A stretch of 64,000 bases of DNA from the NCBI GenBank assembly GCA_029891385.1, contig CM057229.1:6915001-6979000 (forward strand), in the 5' to 3' direction. Position numbers and translations under genes: made by a program. Positions 23,644 to 33,677 of this stretch are shown one piece after another. The stretch's first letter is position 1; every line of letters begins with the position of its first letter. This DNA comes from Erythroxylum novogranatense (Eukaryota; Streptophyta; Magnoliopsida; Malpighiales; Erythroxylaceae). The notes below the pieces were generated by a model. That model did not search any database. It worked only from the letters and a program-made list of their open reading frames with translations, and was not told the origin of the DNA.

Positions 23644-24817
23644 AAAAGTCCCAAATTATTCAATGCTTCATTCAACTTGTGAAGGGGAAAGGCTAATGGG
23701 GTTTTTGGTTTTAATGTGAGGTGATTAATTGGAAAACAAGATTAAAGGCTCAAACGTGTTTGCAAAAGGAAAATAACTAGGTGGGTCAATTCTAAGCTAA
23801 GGGTGTAAAAACAAAGAAGGCCTTAATCACTTCTATATCACATGTGATCAAATAAATTCAAATCGGTTCCACGCAAGTTCTAAAGGCAACATGAATAGAG
23901 AAGCATCACTTCATTCAAAGAAATAACGTAGCATAAAAATGATGTCATTTAGGCTCAAACTCCGCTCATAGGTTTAATTCAATAATTCACCTTAATTTCA
24001 CAATTTACCTCATCAATCAAATGTCAAAATTTTGATCAAGCCTATAAGATCAATTAGTGCAATCAATCAACATGCTTCATCTTAAAACTCACTTAGCCTA
24101 AATTAATGTCATGCATATACCCAATCTCATCCAAACTACTATGACAAAGCTTCATAGCTCAACATGCATAACCACACGCAAAAATCAATAAAACCACACA
24201 ACAAAACCAAAAATATTCACATAAAAATTTCAATTCATTCCCCCACACCTAAACCAACATTGTCCTCAATGTTAAAGAAGCATAAAGATAAAGGAAAAAG
24301 GTTAAAGAAAGCTTCTCTATTGTGGAAGTCCCAAGATCAAGGTGTTGGCAGATGTGGTGCAAGATGGTTCGGTGGTGTGGAAAGGTGGCGAAACATCAGC
24401 AGCAAAATGTATGGGCGTGGGTAGCCTGCTGAAGTCACTTTTCTTCCTGGGCATTGTGCTAATTTCGTGGAAGACAACCTGCAAAAGAGAAAGACAATAA
24501 CGCAGATCCCAAAAGCACAAGTTATGGTAGATGGGTGAGTGGGCAAGGAAGGCTAGGAGTAACGTGGGTGAATGCTTGGTGGGAAAAATGAAATTGATTG
24601 TCTAAGGTGGGTATAAAGAATCGGCAGCTGGAGAGTGAGGATGAGAGAAGGAATTTTGGCAAAACAAAGTGGGGAAAAATAGAAAGGGTAAGAAGGGAGT
24701 GGCGGTAAAGCCAAAAAATTTCATTTTTTTATTTTAATTTTTTATTTTTAAAAAGAAAAGATGAAAATTAAAATGAAAAAAATAAAAATGTGAATTTAAA
24801 TTTCTAATAGAATTAAA
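23644..24817. other. Non-coding 3' part of Athila-like element
   Basis: Between the homopyrimidine tract and the protease-end piece I see only non-coding sequence, including the internal GTGTGGGGG tract (24236-24246, minus strand). The ORFs at 24164-24424, 24317-24520 and 24337-24546 overlap one another in different frames and resemble nothing. Confidence 0.45.
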
Positions 24818-25162
24818 TTAAACCAAAAATGAAGATAAAAGAAAATTGCTAACAAAACACATAAAAGAAAAGGATACGAATGAGGTACCTCCCATTAAGC
24901 GCTTATCAAAGGTCATAAGCTTGATCCTTGACATATATACATCATCCATTATTGAACAGATGCTTGAGTCCAACAGAAATATGTTCAAACTCCATGAGGG
25001 CCCTGGAATAATTTCTTTTGAAGTAGGCTCTTTATCAGCACGATGCTCCATGACTTCTGATGAGTGAAACTTCATCGCTTCGCCATCATACTCTAATGTC
25101 CACTCATCTTTTCGGGCATCGCCCTTCTTACACCAAGATGGTCTCTGTAAAAGTAAAGCCAA
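24818..25162 (-). pseudogene. Retroelement protease-end remnant
   Basis: The reading frame begins LLLQRPSWCKKGDARKDEW and continues TLEYDGEAMKFH, resembling the end of the plant gypsy aspartic protease (LGRPFxKTAxxKxD...LxMEFDGExxKF). It continues with RIKLMTFDKRLMGGT, a stretch like that found near the end of coding or leader sequence in Athila-type elements. The catalytic DTG/DSG part is absent. It lies between the gag pieces and the long non-coding 3' part, so RT and integrase appear to have been deleted. Confidence 0.45.
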
Positions 25163-25615
25163 TGGTTGTGGAGACTCGACATCCTGTTTGCCACCTTCGA
25201 TCTTCAGCTCACTTGCCTACAGCTCTCCTAAAAACTGCACTTCTTACGACTCTTCTTGTTCTTCTTCTTCTTATACCTGTAAACAACTAGGAAAAGGAAA
25301 TGAAATTCAGTTAGCGATAACATGAATTGCATCACTTACCTTAAGAGATTGCACATCCTCCATCCTTTCTCGAGCTATAATCTCTTCTTCTTCTAACTCT
25401 GCTTGCTCTTCCTTCTTTGTCGTGAAAAATCGACTTGGAAAAGGAGGTAGAAGCACCTAGTTTTGCACCCCTTTTTACGTCAATTCAGGTTGTGAAGGTA
25501 TTATGTGCGTAATTTCTTCCTCTTCTTCTCTTCTGGAATTTTTCGGAAGTGGTTCCTGTAGTTCCTTACCACTCCGCAATGTGATAGCCTTCATGCTTTC
25601 TCTGGGATTAATTTT

Positions 25616-26230
25616 TTATTGTGTTGAAAATTTTTCAAAACTTTGTGCCTCCATTCGATTAATTGCAGCTACAATTTGACTTAGCCGGTTTTCCAAATTC
25701 TTTTGTTGATTTTTCAAATTTCGGATACTTGCTTCAGTATTATGCTGAAACGTCAAAGTGTTAGCGATCAAAGTTTGCAACATATCTTCTAAAGAAGACT
25801 TACCTTCGGCATTTGATGTCATATTCGGATTTTGTCGAGGCACGTACAGTTGTCTAAACTGCTAGAATTGAAGAGTGCTTGTCTCCAAACTCATTATGAT
25901 CTCCTCCAAAGACATCTCATTAGCTTGTGGTGGCGACGGTGGAGGTGGAGGTAGAGGCTCGAAGTAGGACTGCTCTTCATAGTAGCTCGGTGGAGAAGTG
26001 AATCCGTACTTTGTATCATGCAAAAAGGAACGTGTGCAAAAAGAATAACCCAAAAATAAACAAACTTCACATACCTTAGCTTGTTGGTCATCCCTCGGTA
26101 CTTGCACGGCTAAAGGTGTGAAATCTGTCACTTGATGGTCAAACTGGGAAGTCGCAACAGACGGAAACTCATTATCATAATAAGGATAATATGAATAATT
26201 AGAATTACAAGCATACTGATAGTGAGCCAT
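25616..26230 (-). pseudogene. Athila-like gag remnant
   Basis: Two minus-strand pieces. The first (26230-25862) is rich in Tyr and Asn with a run of Pro and ends NEMSLEEIIMSLETSTLQF. The second (25843-25616) has SSLEDMLQTLIANTLTFQ, TEASIRNLKNQQKNLENRL and AINRMEAQ. That pattern matches the coiled segment in gag proteins of plant gypsy elements just before the zinc knuckle. A stop separates the pieces. The first lies 148 bp downstream of the LTR end in element orientation, as a gag should. Confidence 0.55.
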
Positions 26231-26354
26231 GTCGCTAAAAGATCAAAAAATCAGAAAGAGTTGTGAAACTGAAACAAATAGAAGACAAGGTAACCAAGCA
26301 CAACGAAACCAAAAACAAAAACAAAAACATCACTAACAAAAACCGTTAAGAAAT

Positions 26355-26375
26355 TCCCCAACAACGGCGCCAAAA
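26355..26375 (-). promoter_or_regulatory. Primer binding site (tRNA-Asp type)
   Basis: The minus strand reads TGGCGCCGTTGTTGGGGAATT just inside the 5' LTR. It resembles the tRNA-Asp-complementary site TGGCGCCGTTGCCGGGG of Athila-type elements, with two mismatches. Confidence 0.75.
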
Positions 26376-26377
26376 TT

Positions 26378-27698
26378 TGTTCCTACTATCACCTGCAACC
26401 AAATTCAAGAGAAATCACTTCCGTTAATACAATTTAATGTAGTAGTGGTAAGTGAATATCGTTCCCACGAGGAATTTTTAATAGTAAAGGTTAGCGAGTT
26501 TAAAACTAAAACCAAGTAACGAAATGGGGGGGGAGGTTTGATTCACGAAAATATAAGAAAAAGTATAAGAAAAATCGTAAATAAAAAGAATTAATTGAAT
26601 ATGAAAAATTAAGAGACAAACCTTAGTTTCGGGTCACCGATGTTATCACGCTAAAATAGATCCTCGATATAAAATTTCAGCCATTAACAAACATTCATTG
26701 GGGATATTTTCTCTTAAGTTTAATGACTAGAAACATGTGTCCTAGCATTCTTATTAAACAACAACCTAGATACGATCATAGGTTTAATTGAATAATGACT
26801 TGACAAACTAAGAACCAAAAAGCAAGTGAAATACATGTACGATATGCAATCAATCAAGCGAATATCTCCTTAAAATTTTCCGACTCTAACTTAGAGAAGA
26901 CAATCCTAATTGCTACTTGCGATTAGCGAAATTGAACGTCATATTTCGTTAATCTAGTAGTTAAACACATTAATCCCTAGTTGCGCACCTAGAAACTAAC
27001 GAATTCAATTAAAAAGAGTAGATCCGAAGATATTCAATGTTTATTAACAACGTAAACTTTATTCAAATATCTCACCATACCAGCGGACAACACGGATCCC
27101 CTTAACTAAGACTAAAAGTTTAGCTACTCATACTATAATCGAAAACGGAAGACATAACAAAGGGTAAAGTCTCTATCCCTGGTTCTTTACTGAAAAACAC
27201 GAAAATACTAATGGAGAAAGTGCAGAAAACGTAAAAACTGGAAAAGAAAATATGCAGAAACGAAAATATATCCTAAACCTAGACTTAAAAACTTGCTTGA
27301 ATAGTGAGCTTCTCTCCTTTTATGTTTATTTTCCGATTTCCCTCCTATCTTTCTTTGATTCTCGTCCGATACTATATCCCTCAATTTTCGGTAGTTAGTC
27401 TCCTTGAAAGATGGCAATATAATTTTCAAAGATTGTGAGAATCTCGATTTTGACTTTTGAAAGTTGATCTGCAGATTTATTCCATCCTTAGGCGTGCCCA
27501 CGCTTAGTCGTAGAATTGTTGTTAAACTTGAAATTTTGAATTTTCTTCATTCTTTTATATCTTTTTATTCAATTTTGTCTTTAAGGTGATGAAAATTATC
27601 TGTAAACAATTATAAGATAATTCTATTAATTTCATATAATAATTTCAACATATTAAAGATAATTAAGCGTAAAATAAATGCAAATTGATGACTTAACA
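26378..27698 (-). repeat. 5' LTR of Athila-like element
   Basis: Plus-strand ends TGTTCC and TTAACA. The partner LTR is 21600-22917. The target duplication begins immediately at 27699. Confidence 0.82.
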
Positions 27699-27703
27699 TA
27701 AAT

Positions 27704-28307
27704 CACACCCGTGACTAATGATATTACATTTCCTTTTATTTTCATTCCAAATTTTAATAACAAATTTAATAATCTATTTTTAATATTATAACTTTTATAA
27801 TTTTAATAATTCTATCATAATTTTATCATTTTTAATAATGCAGGTCATGATTGACATATATACTAAATATTAATATGTACTACTTAATCAATTAATTATA
27901 TTTTAATAATCAATTAATTAATTAATTATAGATTGATTAGTATTAATTATAACTGAATAGACTTAATAGTTAATAATTAATAATTAATTTATAAATAAAT
28001 TATATTTTAATAAATCAATTAATTTATTATATTCTAATTACTATTAATTATATCATAATTAATTAGTTAATCACTCTATGCTTAATTAAAGTTATGTAAT
28101 CAATCTATTAATTATATTTTATTTAGTAAATTAATTATATATAAATAATATTTAATTAAAATGACAAAAATATATGAGCTAATTAGTTACTTGAGTCATG
28201 CCTATCATTGGCGTGACTACTTAGCTATATATATATATTGAATATTAGTATATAATAATTAATAATAATTAACAACTAATAATGCAGGATCATGAGTAAC
28301 ATATATA
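27704..28307. other. AT-rich continuation of the palindromic repeat
   Basis: It resumes the repeat split at 19386 (cacacccgtgactaatgatatta) and continues as TTAATTAATTA-type sequence. Short direct repeats around ataatgcagg(g)taatgagtaac lead into the duplicated block. No gene seen. Confidence 0.5.
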
Positions 28308-29480
28308 TTAAATATTATACTGAATATTAGTATATAATTATTAATAATAATTAACAATTAATAATGTAGGGTAATGAGTAACATATATACTAAATATTAA
28401 TACGCACTACTTAATCAATTAATTATATTATATTTAATACACCAGTTAATTAATTATATATTAATTATAACTGAATAAGTTAAGCAGTTAATGATCAGTA
28501 ATTAATTTATAATTAAATTATATTTTAATAAACCAATTAATGTATTGTTTTTATTATTGTTAATTAAATCAAAATTAATTGATTCGTTAATTATATTTTA
28601 ATTAATTATTTATTTTTATATGTGATCAATATATTATAATTAATTAATCAATTACTTATGTTATAATTAATCAACTAATTAATAATATTTTAATTAATTA
28701 TTTGATTATTTAATAAAATGTTATAAAATTATATAGGTGTTAATTGCCTGATCCATTTTAATATTCTAAGTTATATATTTTAATAATTTTATCATAATTT
28801 TTTCTTATTATACCTTTCAAATTTTAAATATTTATAATTTTATTAAAAAATTTAAATTACACAATATTTATTTATTTTAACTTATTTTGTTTGAATCACA
28901 ACCACCATATATGTTTTTTCATTTTAGTTACATATTATAATTTTTAATTTAGTTTATATATTTTATACATTTATAAAAATACATTACACTATACATTTCC
29001 TTAATTTTTAATTTTCATCCCAAATTTTTACTAACTAATTTTACTTATTCATTTTAATATTCTAATTTATATATTTTTAATATAACAAATTTTATTTAAA
29101 TATGTATAATTTTATTACAAATTTTAAATTACCCAATATTCTTTTATACATTAAATAATATAATAATATAGCATGTTTAGAATAAATAATATTATAATTA
29201 AATTTAATGGGCATTATATTTCTGCACCATATTTATCTGCTAGTAAAATATCTAAATAGTATTCACAAAAATATCTAAATCTAGAGATTACTTCCCATGC
29301 TTTTGTAAAACCAACTTAAAGATTAGGATAAACACTAACAGAAGTGTGAAATTTAGATACAGATTCTCTGTGTAAACTTATTCTGTCTAACTCTGTTTAA
29401 TCGAAAAAATATAGTCATTTCTACTTAAACTTAAAATTACAAACTATGTTAATTTTTCATCCGCGATAAATTTTACAAAT
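28308..29480. repeat. AT-rich TTAATTAA-type DNA, copy 1 of 3
   Basis: Very AT-rich, with many ATTAATTA palindromes and no protein signal. It recurs at 44172-45370 and 54127-55330. It could behave as matrix-attachment-type DNA, but that is only a compositional guess. Confidence 0.6.
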
Positions 29481-29981
29481 AGCGTTCTTCGTCATCTTCA
29501 CTTGCATCTGCTGCTCCTTAGCTAGTCTCTAGCCATGGCCGTCAAGCAGCAGCACACCCTCACACCCAGTCAGTCGCATCACACCACAATGCCCTCGCAC
29601 TTAGTCGTCACCCTTCTCACCTAACTTTACGCTCTTCACCCCAACCATCGACACACCCCTCGTCGCCGCCTTTGCTAGCTTAACACACGCCAGTGAGCCG
29701 CTTTTCACCCCGACCACCACCTTGTAGGCTCTCGCACCCTGCCACACCACATGCCCTCGCACCCTACCACACCACACGCCCTCACACCCTACCAGTTAAA
29801 ATTTAAATTTTTATCTTAAAATTATATTTTAAAAAATTAAAATTAAAATAGTAAAAAAAAAACAAGTGACTTAAGTGTCACGCTGTGATACAAATGAAAT
29901 CAATTTTTAAAACTTAAATTTTTATCTTAATTTTAAAATAATTTAATTTTAAATTTGATTTTATTTGTGTCATATGATAAT
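29481..29981. repeat. CA/CT-rich conserved stretch, copy 1 of 3
   Basis: It contains tctagccatggccgtcaagc and a run rich in CACACCC and CCCTCGCACC, then A/T runs. It recurs near 45420 and 55390. One copy has a 78-codon ORF (55451-55687), but the other copies carry stops, so I do not call a gene. Confidence 0.5.
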
Positions 29982-30377
29982 TAGGGATGTCCCAAGCCTG
30001 GTTGGATGGCTCATGGGCTAGGTCGTACTCCGACGGGTCAAAACTGGTCGACCCATGGCTGTATGAAAATTTAAATTTTGATTTTATTTGTGTCACAGGA
30101 TAATTAGGGATATCCCAAGCCTGGTTGGATAGCCCGCGGGCCAGCCCATGCTCTGACGGATCAAAACTGGTCAGCCCGTGATTGGATGGGCCATAGATGG
30201 ATTGGGCTAGCTCGACCCATCCTAATTAAAAAAAATTACAAAACGTAGTTTTTGTTGTTCTGGTTGAGCCACAGCTCGACTAGTGTTCGACCCAACATCT
30301 GTTTGTAGCCCGGTCGAGTCAAAATATTTCGTCCCGTGGCCCAGTTAACCCAAATCGGGCCAAAATTGACATCCCTA
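29982..30377. mobile_element. hAT-type MITE with partial tandem duplication
   Basis: TAGGGATRTCCCAAGCC at 30105 and ...TTGACATCCCTA ending at 30377 form terminal inverted repeats of about 8-9 bp typical of plant hAT-related MITEs. The left 120 bp is duplicated in tandem, so a second left end lies at 29982. No transposase is present and no clear 8-bp duplication was found. The copy at 55964-56236 is complete; the copy near 46017 is cut off at 46093. Confidence 0.6.
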
Positions 30378-30566
30378 TAGTTAAGTCAGGACACATATTT
30401 TGATTTTGTCTTTTTATTATTTTAATTTTAAGTTTTAAAATAAAATTTTAAGTAAAAAATTTAATTTGTCACGGTGACACATATGAAATCTAATTTGATT
30501 TTTTTAAAATATTTTAATTTTAATTTTTAAAAAAGATGATTACGCCCTTTTCTTTCTTTGCACTCA

Positions 30567-30797
30567 TAAAGGTAGACTCTCCCACCCTAGGTGCCCCACA
30601 CCTCGACCCGACAGAGTTGTGAGGGAGTAAATTACAGTTTAATCTCACTTAAATTATTAGCAAGGTGGTCGTTTTTGTTGCCACTTGTGAGCCCACCATA
30701 TTGGATAAACTCACACCGCCGCCAATGGCACTTCGAACTCGAGCCCTTTGCACTCAACTTTCTTGTTAATAACCAGTTGAGCTACCCGTACAGCCGC
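30567..30797 (-). mobile_element. tRNA-derived SINE
   Basis: The minus strand begins with a tRNA-like RNA polymerase III promoter: A box TAGCTCAACTGG (30773-30784) and B-box-like CGAGTTCGAAGTG (30729-30741), spaced as in a tRNA. The flanks match over about 18 bp (cttttctttctttgc-tca, 30547-30566 and 30798-30815), a duplication of the length expected for LINE-mediated insertion. The other copy of this block lacks the SINE. It has no coding capacity; the ORF running through it belongs partly to the P450 remnant. Confidence 0.72.
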
Positions 30798-31103
30798 TCT
30801 TTTCTTTCTTTGCTCATCAACAAGGTGTTGCACAAAGGCATCAACTTTCTTCACGACTCCGATCATCCTCCTCTCAAGTCCTTGGAAATCAACCCACTGT
30901 AGGGCTGGGAAAAAATCGTCCAGATTTGTATTTCCATAGTCCCCGTAATAAGAACCCTCAACTTTTTTGCTTTTTTGTCCAACACACGCTTCCCAAAATA
31001 ACACTTCTCTGAAATCATTCGCAACATGAGGTTGAAAGCAAGATCTTTGTCTCTGAACTTTCTCTTCTTTGGAGTTTAGGAGATAATGAACATAAAAAAA
31101 CAA
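30798..31103 (-). pseudogene. P450 remnant (CYP81-like exon 1 middle)
   Basis: The minus strand contains LDDFFPALQWVDFQGLERRM followed by KKVDAFVQHLVDEQRKK. It resembles the region before helix G in CYP81-type enzymes, where the family has DFIPxLRWxDxQGxEKxM. Preceding text (SCFQPHVANDFREVLFW) is not clearly P450. It is diverged from the equivalent part of the downstream copy (FFPALRLLGYKGLANTW), so it comes from a different P450. It is cut by the SINE at 30797. The second copy (56402-56645) is further decayed. Confidence 0.6.
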
Positions 31104-31347
31104 TGGCTGAAGGCAGGAAATAAATAATTTCCATTATTGTTCCATCACATTACATTCTATTTTGTTTATTAACATTTAACCAAATAGGCCTTAAAGGATG
31201 ATAGACAGAAAGTAGATACATTATAACGATAAATATTAGCTGTATCAAGCATTTATTTAAATTAATTACTAATGTAAGCATTTGGTAGATCCCGAATTTT
31301 GACAATAGGTGCAATCGGACCTATTGACCCAGGAAGCCCCCCAAAGC
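31104..31347. other. P450 3' flank
   Basis: AT-rich sequence downstream of the P450 stop. Nearly identical sequence lies at 56646-56889. No separate feature. Confidence 0.5.
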
Positions 31348-32594
31348 TTAGGAGTAGAGAGGGATCATGGACTCTCGAGGAGTGCAAGCAGCGACCAAGG
31401 GCCGAACCCTAGCCAGAGTGAGTCCATCTCGCTCATCCATATCCAACATCTCTTCACCAACTCGTCCCCAGTCAAAGCATTGAATGAGCGATCCCAAGGC
31501 TAACATAATTGTGTGCATCGCCATGGCACCACCTGGACAAGCTCGCCTTCCCATTCCAAAAGGAATGAACTTTGACCCGTCTCTCTCGCCTTCGAACCCC
31601 TTGAACCTCTCTGGCTTGAAAATCTCAGGCTCTTCCCACACATTTGGGTCCCTATGCATAGCCCACACATTTACCATCAAAATCGTGTCTTTCTCTACCT
31701 TGTACCCCGAAACGGAGATGTCATCAGATGGGCAGTGGGGTAATAAGAGTGGAAACGCCGGGTATAGCCGTAACGTCTCATTGACGACACAACGGAGATA
31801 TGGTAGTTTTGGAAGATCAGATTCTTCTAGCAAGCGGCTGTATCCTGCCTGGGTGTCAATCTCAGCTTTCACTTTCTTTAGCTCTTCGGGATGATTCAGA
31901 AGAAGAGACATTACCCATTCCATAGTAAGAGCTGTTGTGTGTGTTCCTGCGATGAACATTACCTGCAGAAAGCATTATGACAAGTTGTGTTTACTTAAAC
32001 AGCACTAGTAACCACAACTATTGACTAAGTATAGAAAGCTAATAATCATCTGAGTATTTAATTCTAATTACAATCTTGAAATTTTGGTCGCTCAAGAATT
32101 GACGTGCTTGAGCTTTGAATTTAATAGCTTTTTTTTTTTCTATGAATGGTAATAAATTGTTAGAAAAATTACTCTAATGAAAGTGTTAGTATAGCTAAAA
32201 ATGAAATGGCAATCAACAAGTGTACGTTTACCAAGTCCAATAGATCTCCGTAAGGAGCAAAGACGAAGGTAGTATAGTCGTAAGTCGTATGATCTGCAAC
32301 CAGAGAGGGAGGCCTATTTGCGACGACAATATCGTTCTTGGTGAAACACTCTTCAACAGCTGAGGGAGAAGATAACACAAGCGCAGATCGGAATCCCAAC
32401 TGAAGGTAAAGAATGGGGCCGTGCTTCTTCAGTAAATTCTCAAGTGATCGGTGAAGTGGTTGTTTAACAAGGTGTAGGTGTCCGATTATGGGTAGAGATG
32501 AAGGACTTGGTGGTAAACTTTTGCTACGACATAACACATGTTTGATGAGTAAAATTGATGCAAAGAAAGCAAGGAAGTAGCAGAGGTTTTCCAT
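31348..32594 (-). pseudogene. Cytochrome P450, CYP81 type, internal deletion (copy 1)
   Basis: Members of this family are ER-anchored mono-oxygenases, often acting on phenolics such as isoflavonoids or on glucosinolate intermediates; the substrate here is unknown. Exon 1 starts at ATG 32594 with a hydrophobic anchor (MENLCYFLAFFASILLIKHV), the proline hinge PPSPSSLPIIGHLH and APYGDL, then breaks at about 32241. A deletion of roughly 735 bp, relative to the second copy, removed the rest of exon 1 and the start of the intron. Exon 2 (31962-31348) is intact: AGTHTT in helix I, NETLRLYP (ExxR), FKPERF, and FGMGRRACPG with the heme Cys, ending at a stop. The oxygen-binding motif has His where the family has Asp or Glu. 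Without the deleted part no functional enzyme is possible. Confidence 0.88.
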
Positions 32595-32615
32595 GGCGAT
32601 GCCAGAGATATCTAC

Positions 32616-33180
32616 TGAAGGAATCAGAAGAAGCAGATAATTAAAGTATGAATGCATTGTATTTCTTGTGTATTCTTATGAGTAACTTTACATTGTATTT
32701 ATACACAATTATAATATCTAACAAGATAATGAAAATTAATTAAAATATATAAGATAATATACTTAGCTCGGATAAGGAGAAGACTTGTCGGTGTGGTTGT
32801 AACTTCGATGTCAAAAAAATAATGAAGAGGACCAAGAATTTTGATAGAGAAAGTAGACTTCAGTTCCGTAATAAGATTTGTGATAAAGGATGATGAAGTG
32901 TCAGTAATTAATATATCATAAATATAAAGTATGAGGAACTAAAAGATTGTATATGCAACGAAAGTAAATATTACAATCTTATATTTATCTATTATGTTTA
33001 ATAAACATACTAATAATAAGAACAGATAAATAATAAATATTTAGAATGTGAAGATCAACCGATGTTAAGTATCAAAATAAGAAATTTTATGTATTTCACG
33101 TAAAAAAATATATCAAGTTTTCAATACTTAATATAGCTATAATTATATTGCGAAGATCTCTTTAAGAAAACAATTTTTCT
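32616..33180 (-). pseudogene. Copia RT and LTR-end remnant upstream of P450 copy 1
   Basis: On the minus strand a decayed copia RT tail (YDILITDTSSS, LITELKSTFSIK, LGPLHYF, LLLIRAKY-like, about 32960-32757) runs straight into about 140 bp of copia LTR end (32757-32616) related to 5032-5170. The LTR part carries GTATAAATAC (32694-32703) and ends ...CCTTCA only 22 nt before the P450 ATG. RNase H and most of the LTR are missing, so this is a deletion derivative. It provides the only recognisable TATA box for the P450. Confidence 0.68.
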
Positions 33181-33459
33181 TTTTACTCTTTTGTTTATTT
33201 TCACGTACTAAAAATGAAGAAGGAAAAAATCGCTTCTTTTGGGTTTTGTCGAACTACAGAATGAAAGAGTACCAATAGGGTTTTTTTTCTTCAACGCACA
33301 ACATTAACAACGAAAAAGGATGACAGAGTACATCTATCCTTTTTTTTTTTCGTTTGTAAGTGTTTTTAAAAAAATAACCTAGCAATCACGTCATTTCCTT
33401 TCGGTTAAATATATAACCAAAACATAAACCACCAAATGTAACGTCATCTGATGTAAAAC

Positions 33460-33677
33460 ACCACGCGGCAAGCTAGTCCACCATACTCAATCCCCTTGTT
33501 CAGAAAATTTGGGAACTGATTTTTTGAAACTGGACTATTACGCATCGCCACATCTACGGGAATGTAATCGTTGTGCGGACTGACTCGTAAGATATGCGGT
33601 GTAGTTCGACATTGGCTGTACTTTTTTAAATACCACCTCTAATAAGTATCATTCTATCCTTCTTGAGGATCAGTTGG
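33460..33677 (+). pseudogene. LINE RNase H 3' fragment, copy 1, cut on the right
   Basis: It begins after ACCACGCGGC (33460-33469) and encodes, with a frameshift, the RNase H end of an L1-type ORF2: WTITHRHIY, CNRC-like then ADxLVRYAV, and SILLEDQLD. At 33677 it joins the Tat element in mid-codon. The same fragment in the other copy continues to a poly(A) run (59485-59735) and is followed by accacgcggc, which matches the left flank here. So the original insertion had a 10-bp target duplication. Confidence 0.65.

Larger units (their letters stand above)
21600..27698 (-). mobile_element. Athila-like LTR retrotransposon lacking RT and integrase
   Basis: Two LTRs in direct orientation (21600-22917 and 26378-27698) enclose 3.46 kb. 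The duplications taagt (21595-21599) and taaat (27699-27703) differ by one transition. Minus orientation follows from the primer site next to the right LTR and a purine tract (minus strand GTGTGGGGGAATT) next to the left LTR. The interior keeps gag-like pieces and a short protease-end piece but no RT, RNase H or integrase, so the element would need proteins from elsewhere. A second GTGTGGGGG tract preceded by GAGGACAATGTTGG (minus strand, 24236-24275) is typical for 3' regions of Athila-type elements. Confidence 0.82.
28308..33677. repeat. Segmental repeat A, copy 1
   Basis: A 5.4-kb block that recurs in the same orientation at about 54115-59683. It contains AT-rich DNA, a CA/CT-rich conserved stretch, a MITE, a P450 remnant, a P450 pseudogene, a copia remnant and a LINE 3' fragment. 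The copies differ by a SINE (only here), a 735-bp deletion in the P450 (here) and a deletion in the other copy equivalent to about 33205-33485. The right edge is cut by the Tat element at 33677/33678. The first 1.8 kb also occurs at 44160-46093. Confidence 0.85.

Noticed and set aside
31484..31894. 136-codon plus-strand ORF
   Set aside because: Antisense shadow of P450 exon 2; the minus frame carries all P450 motifs.
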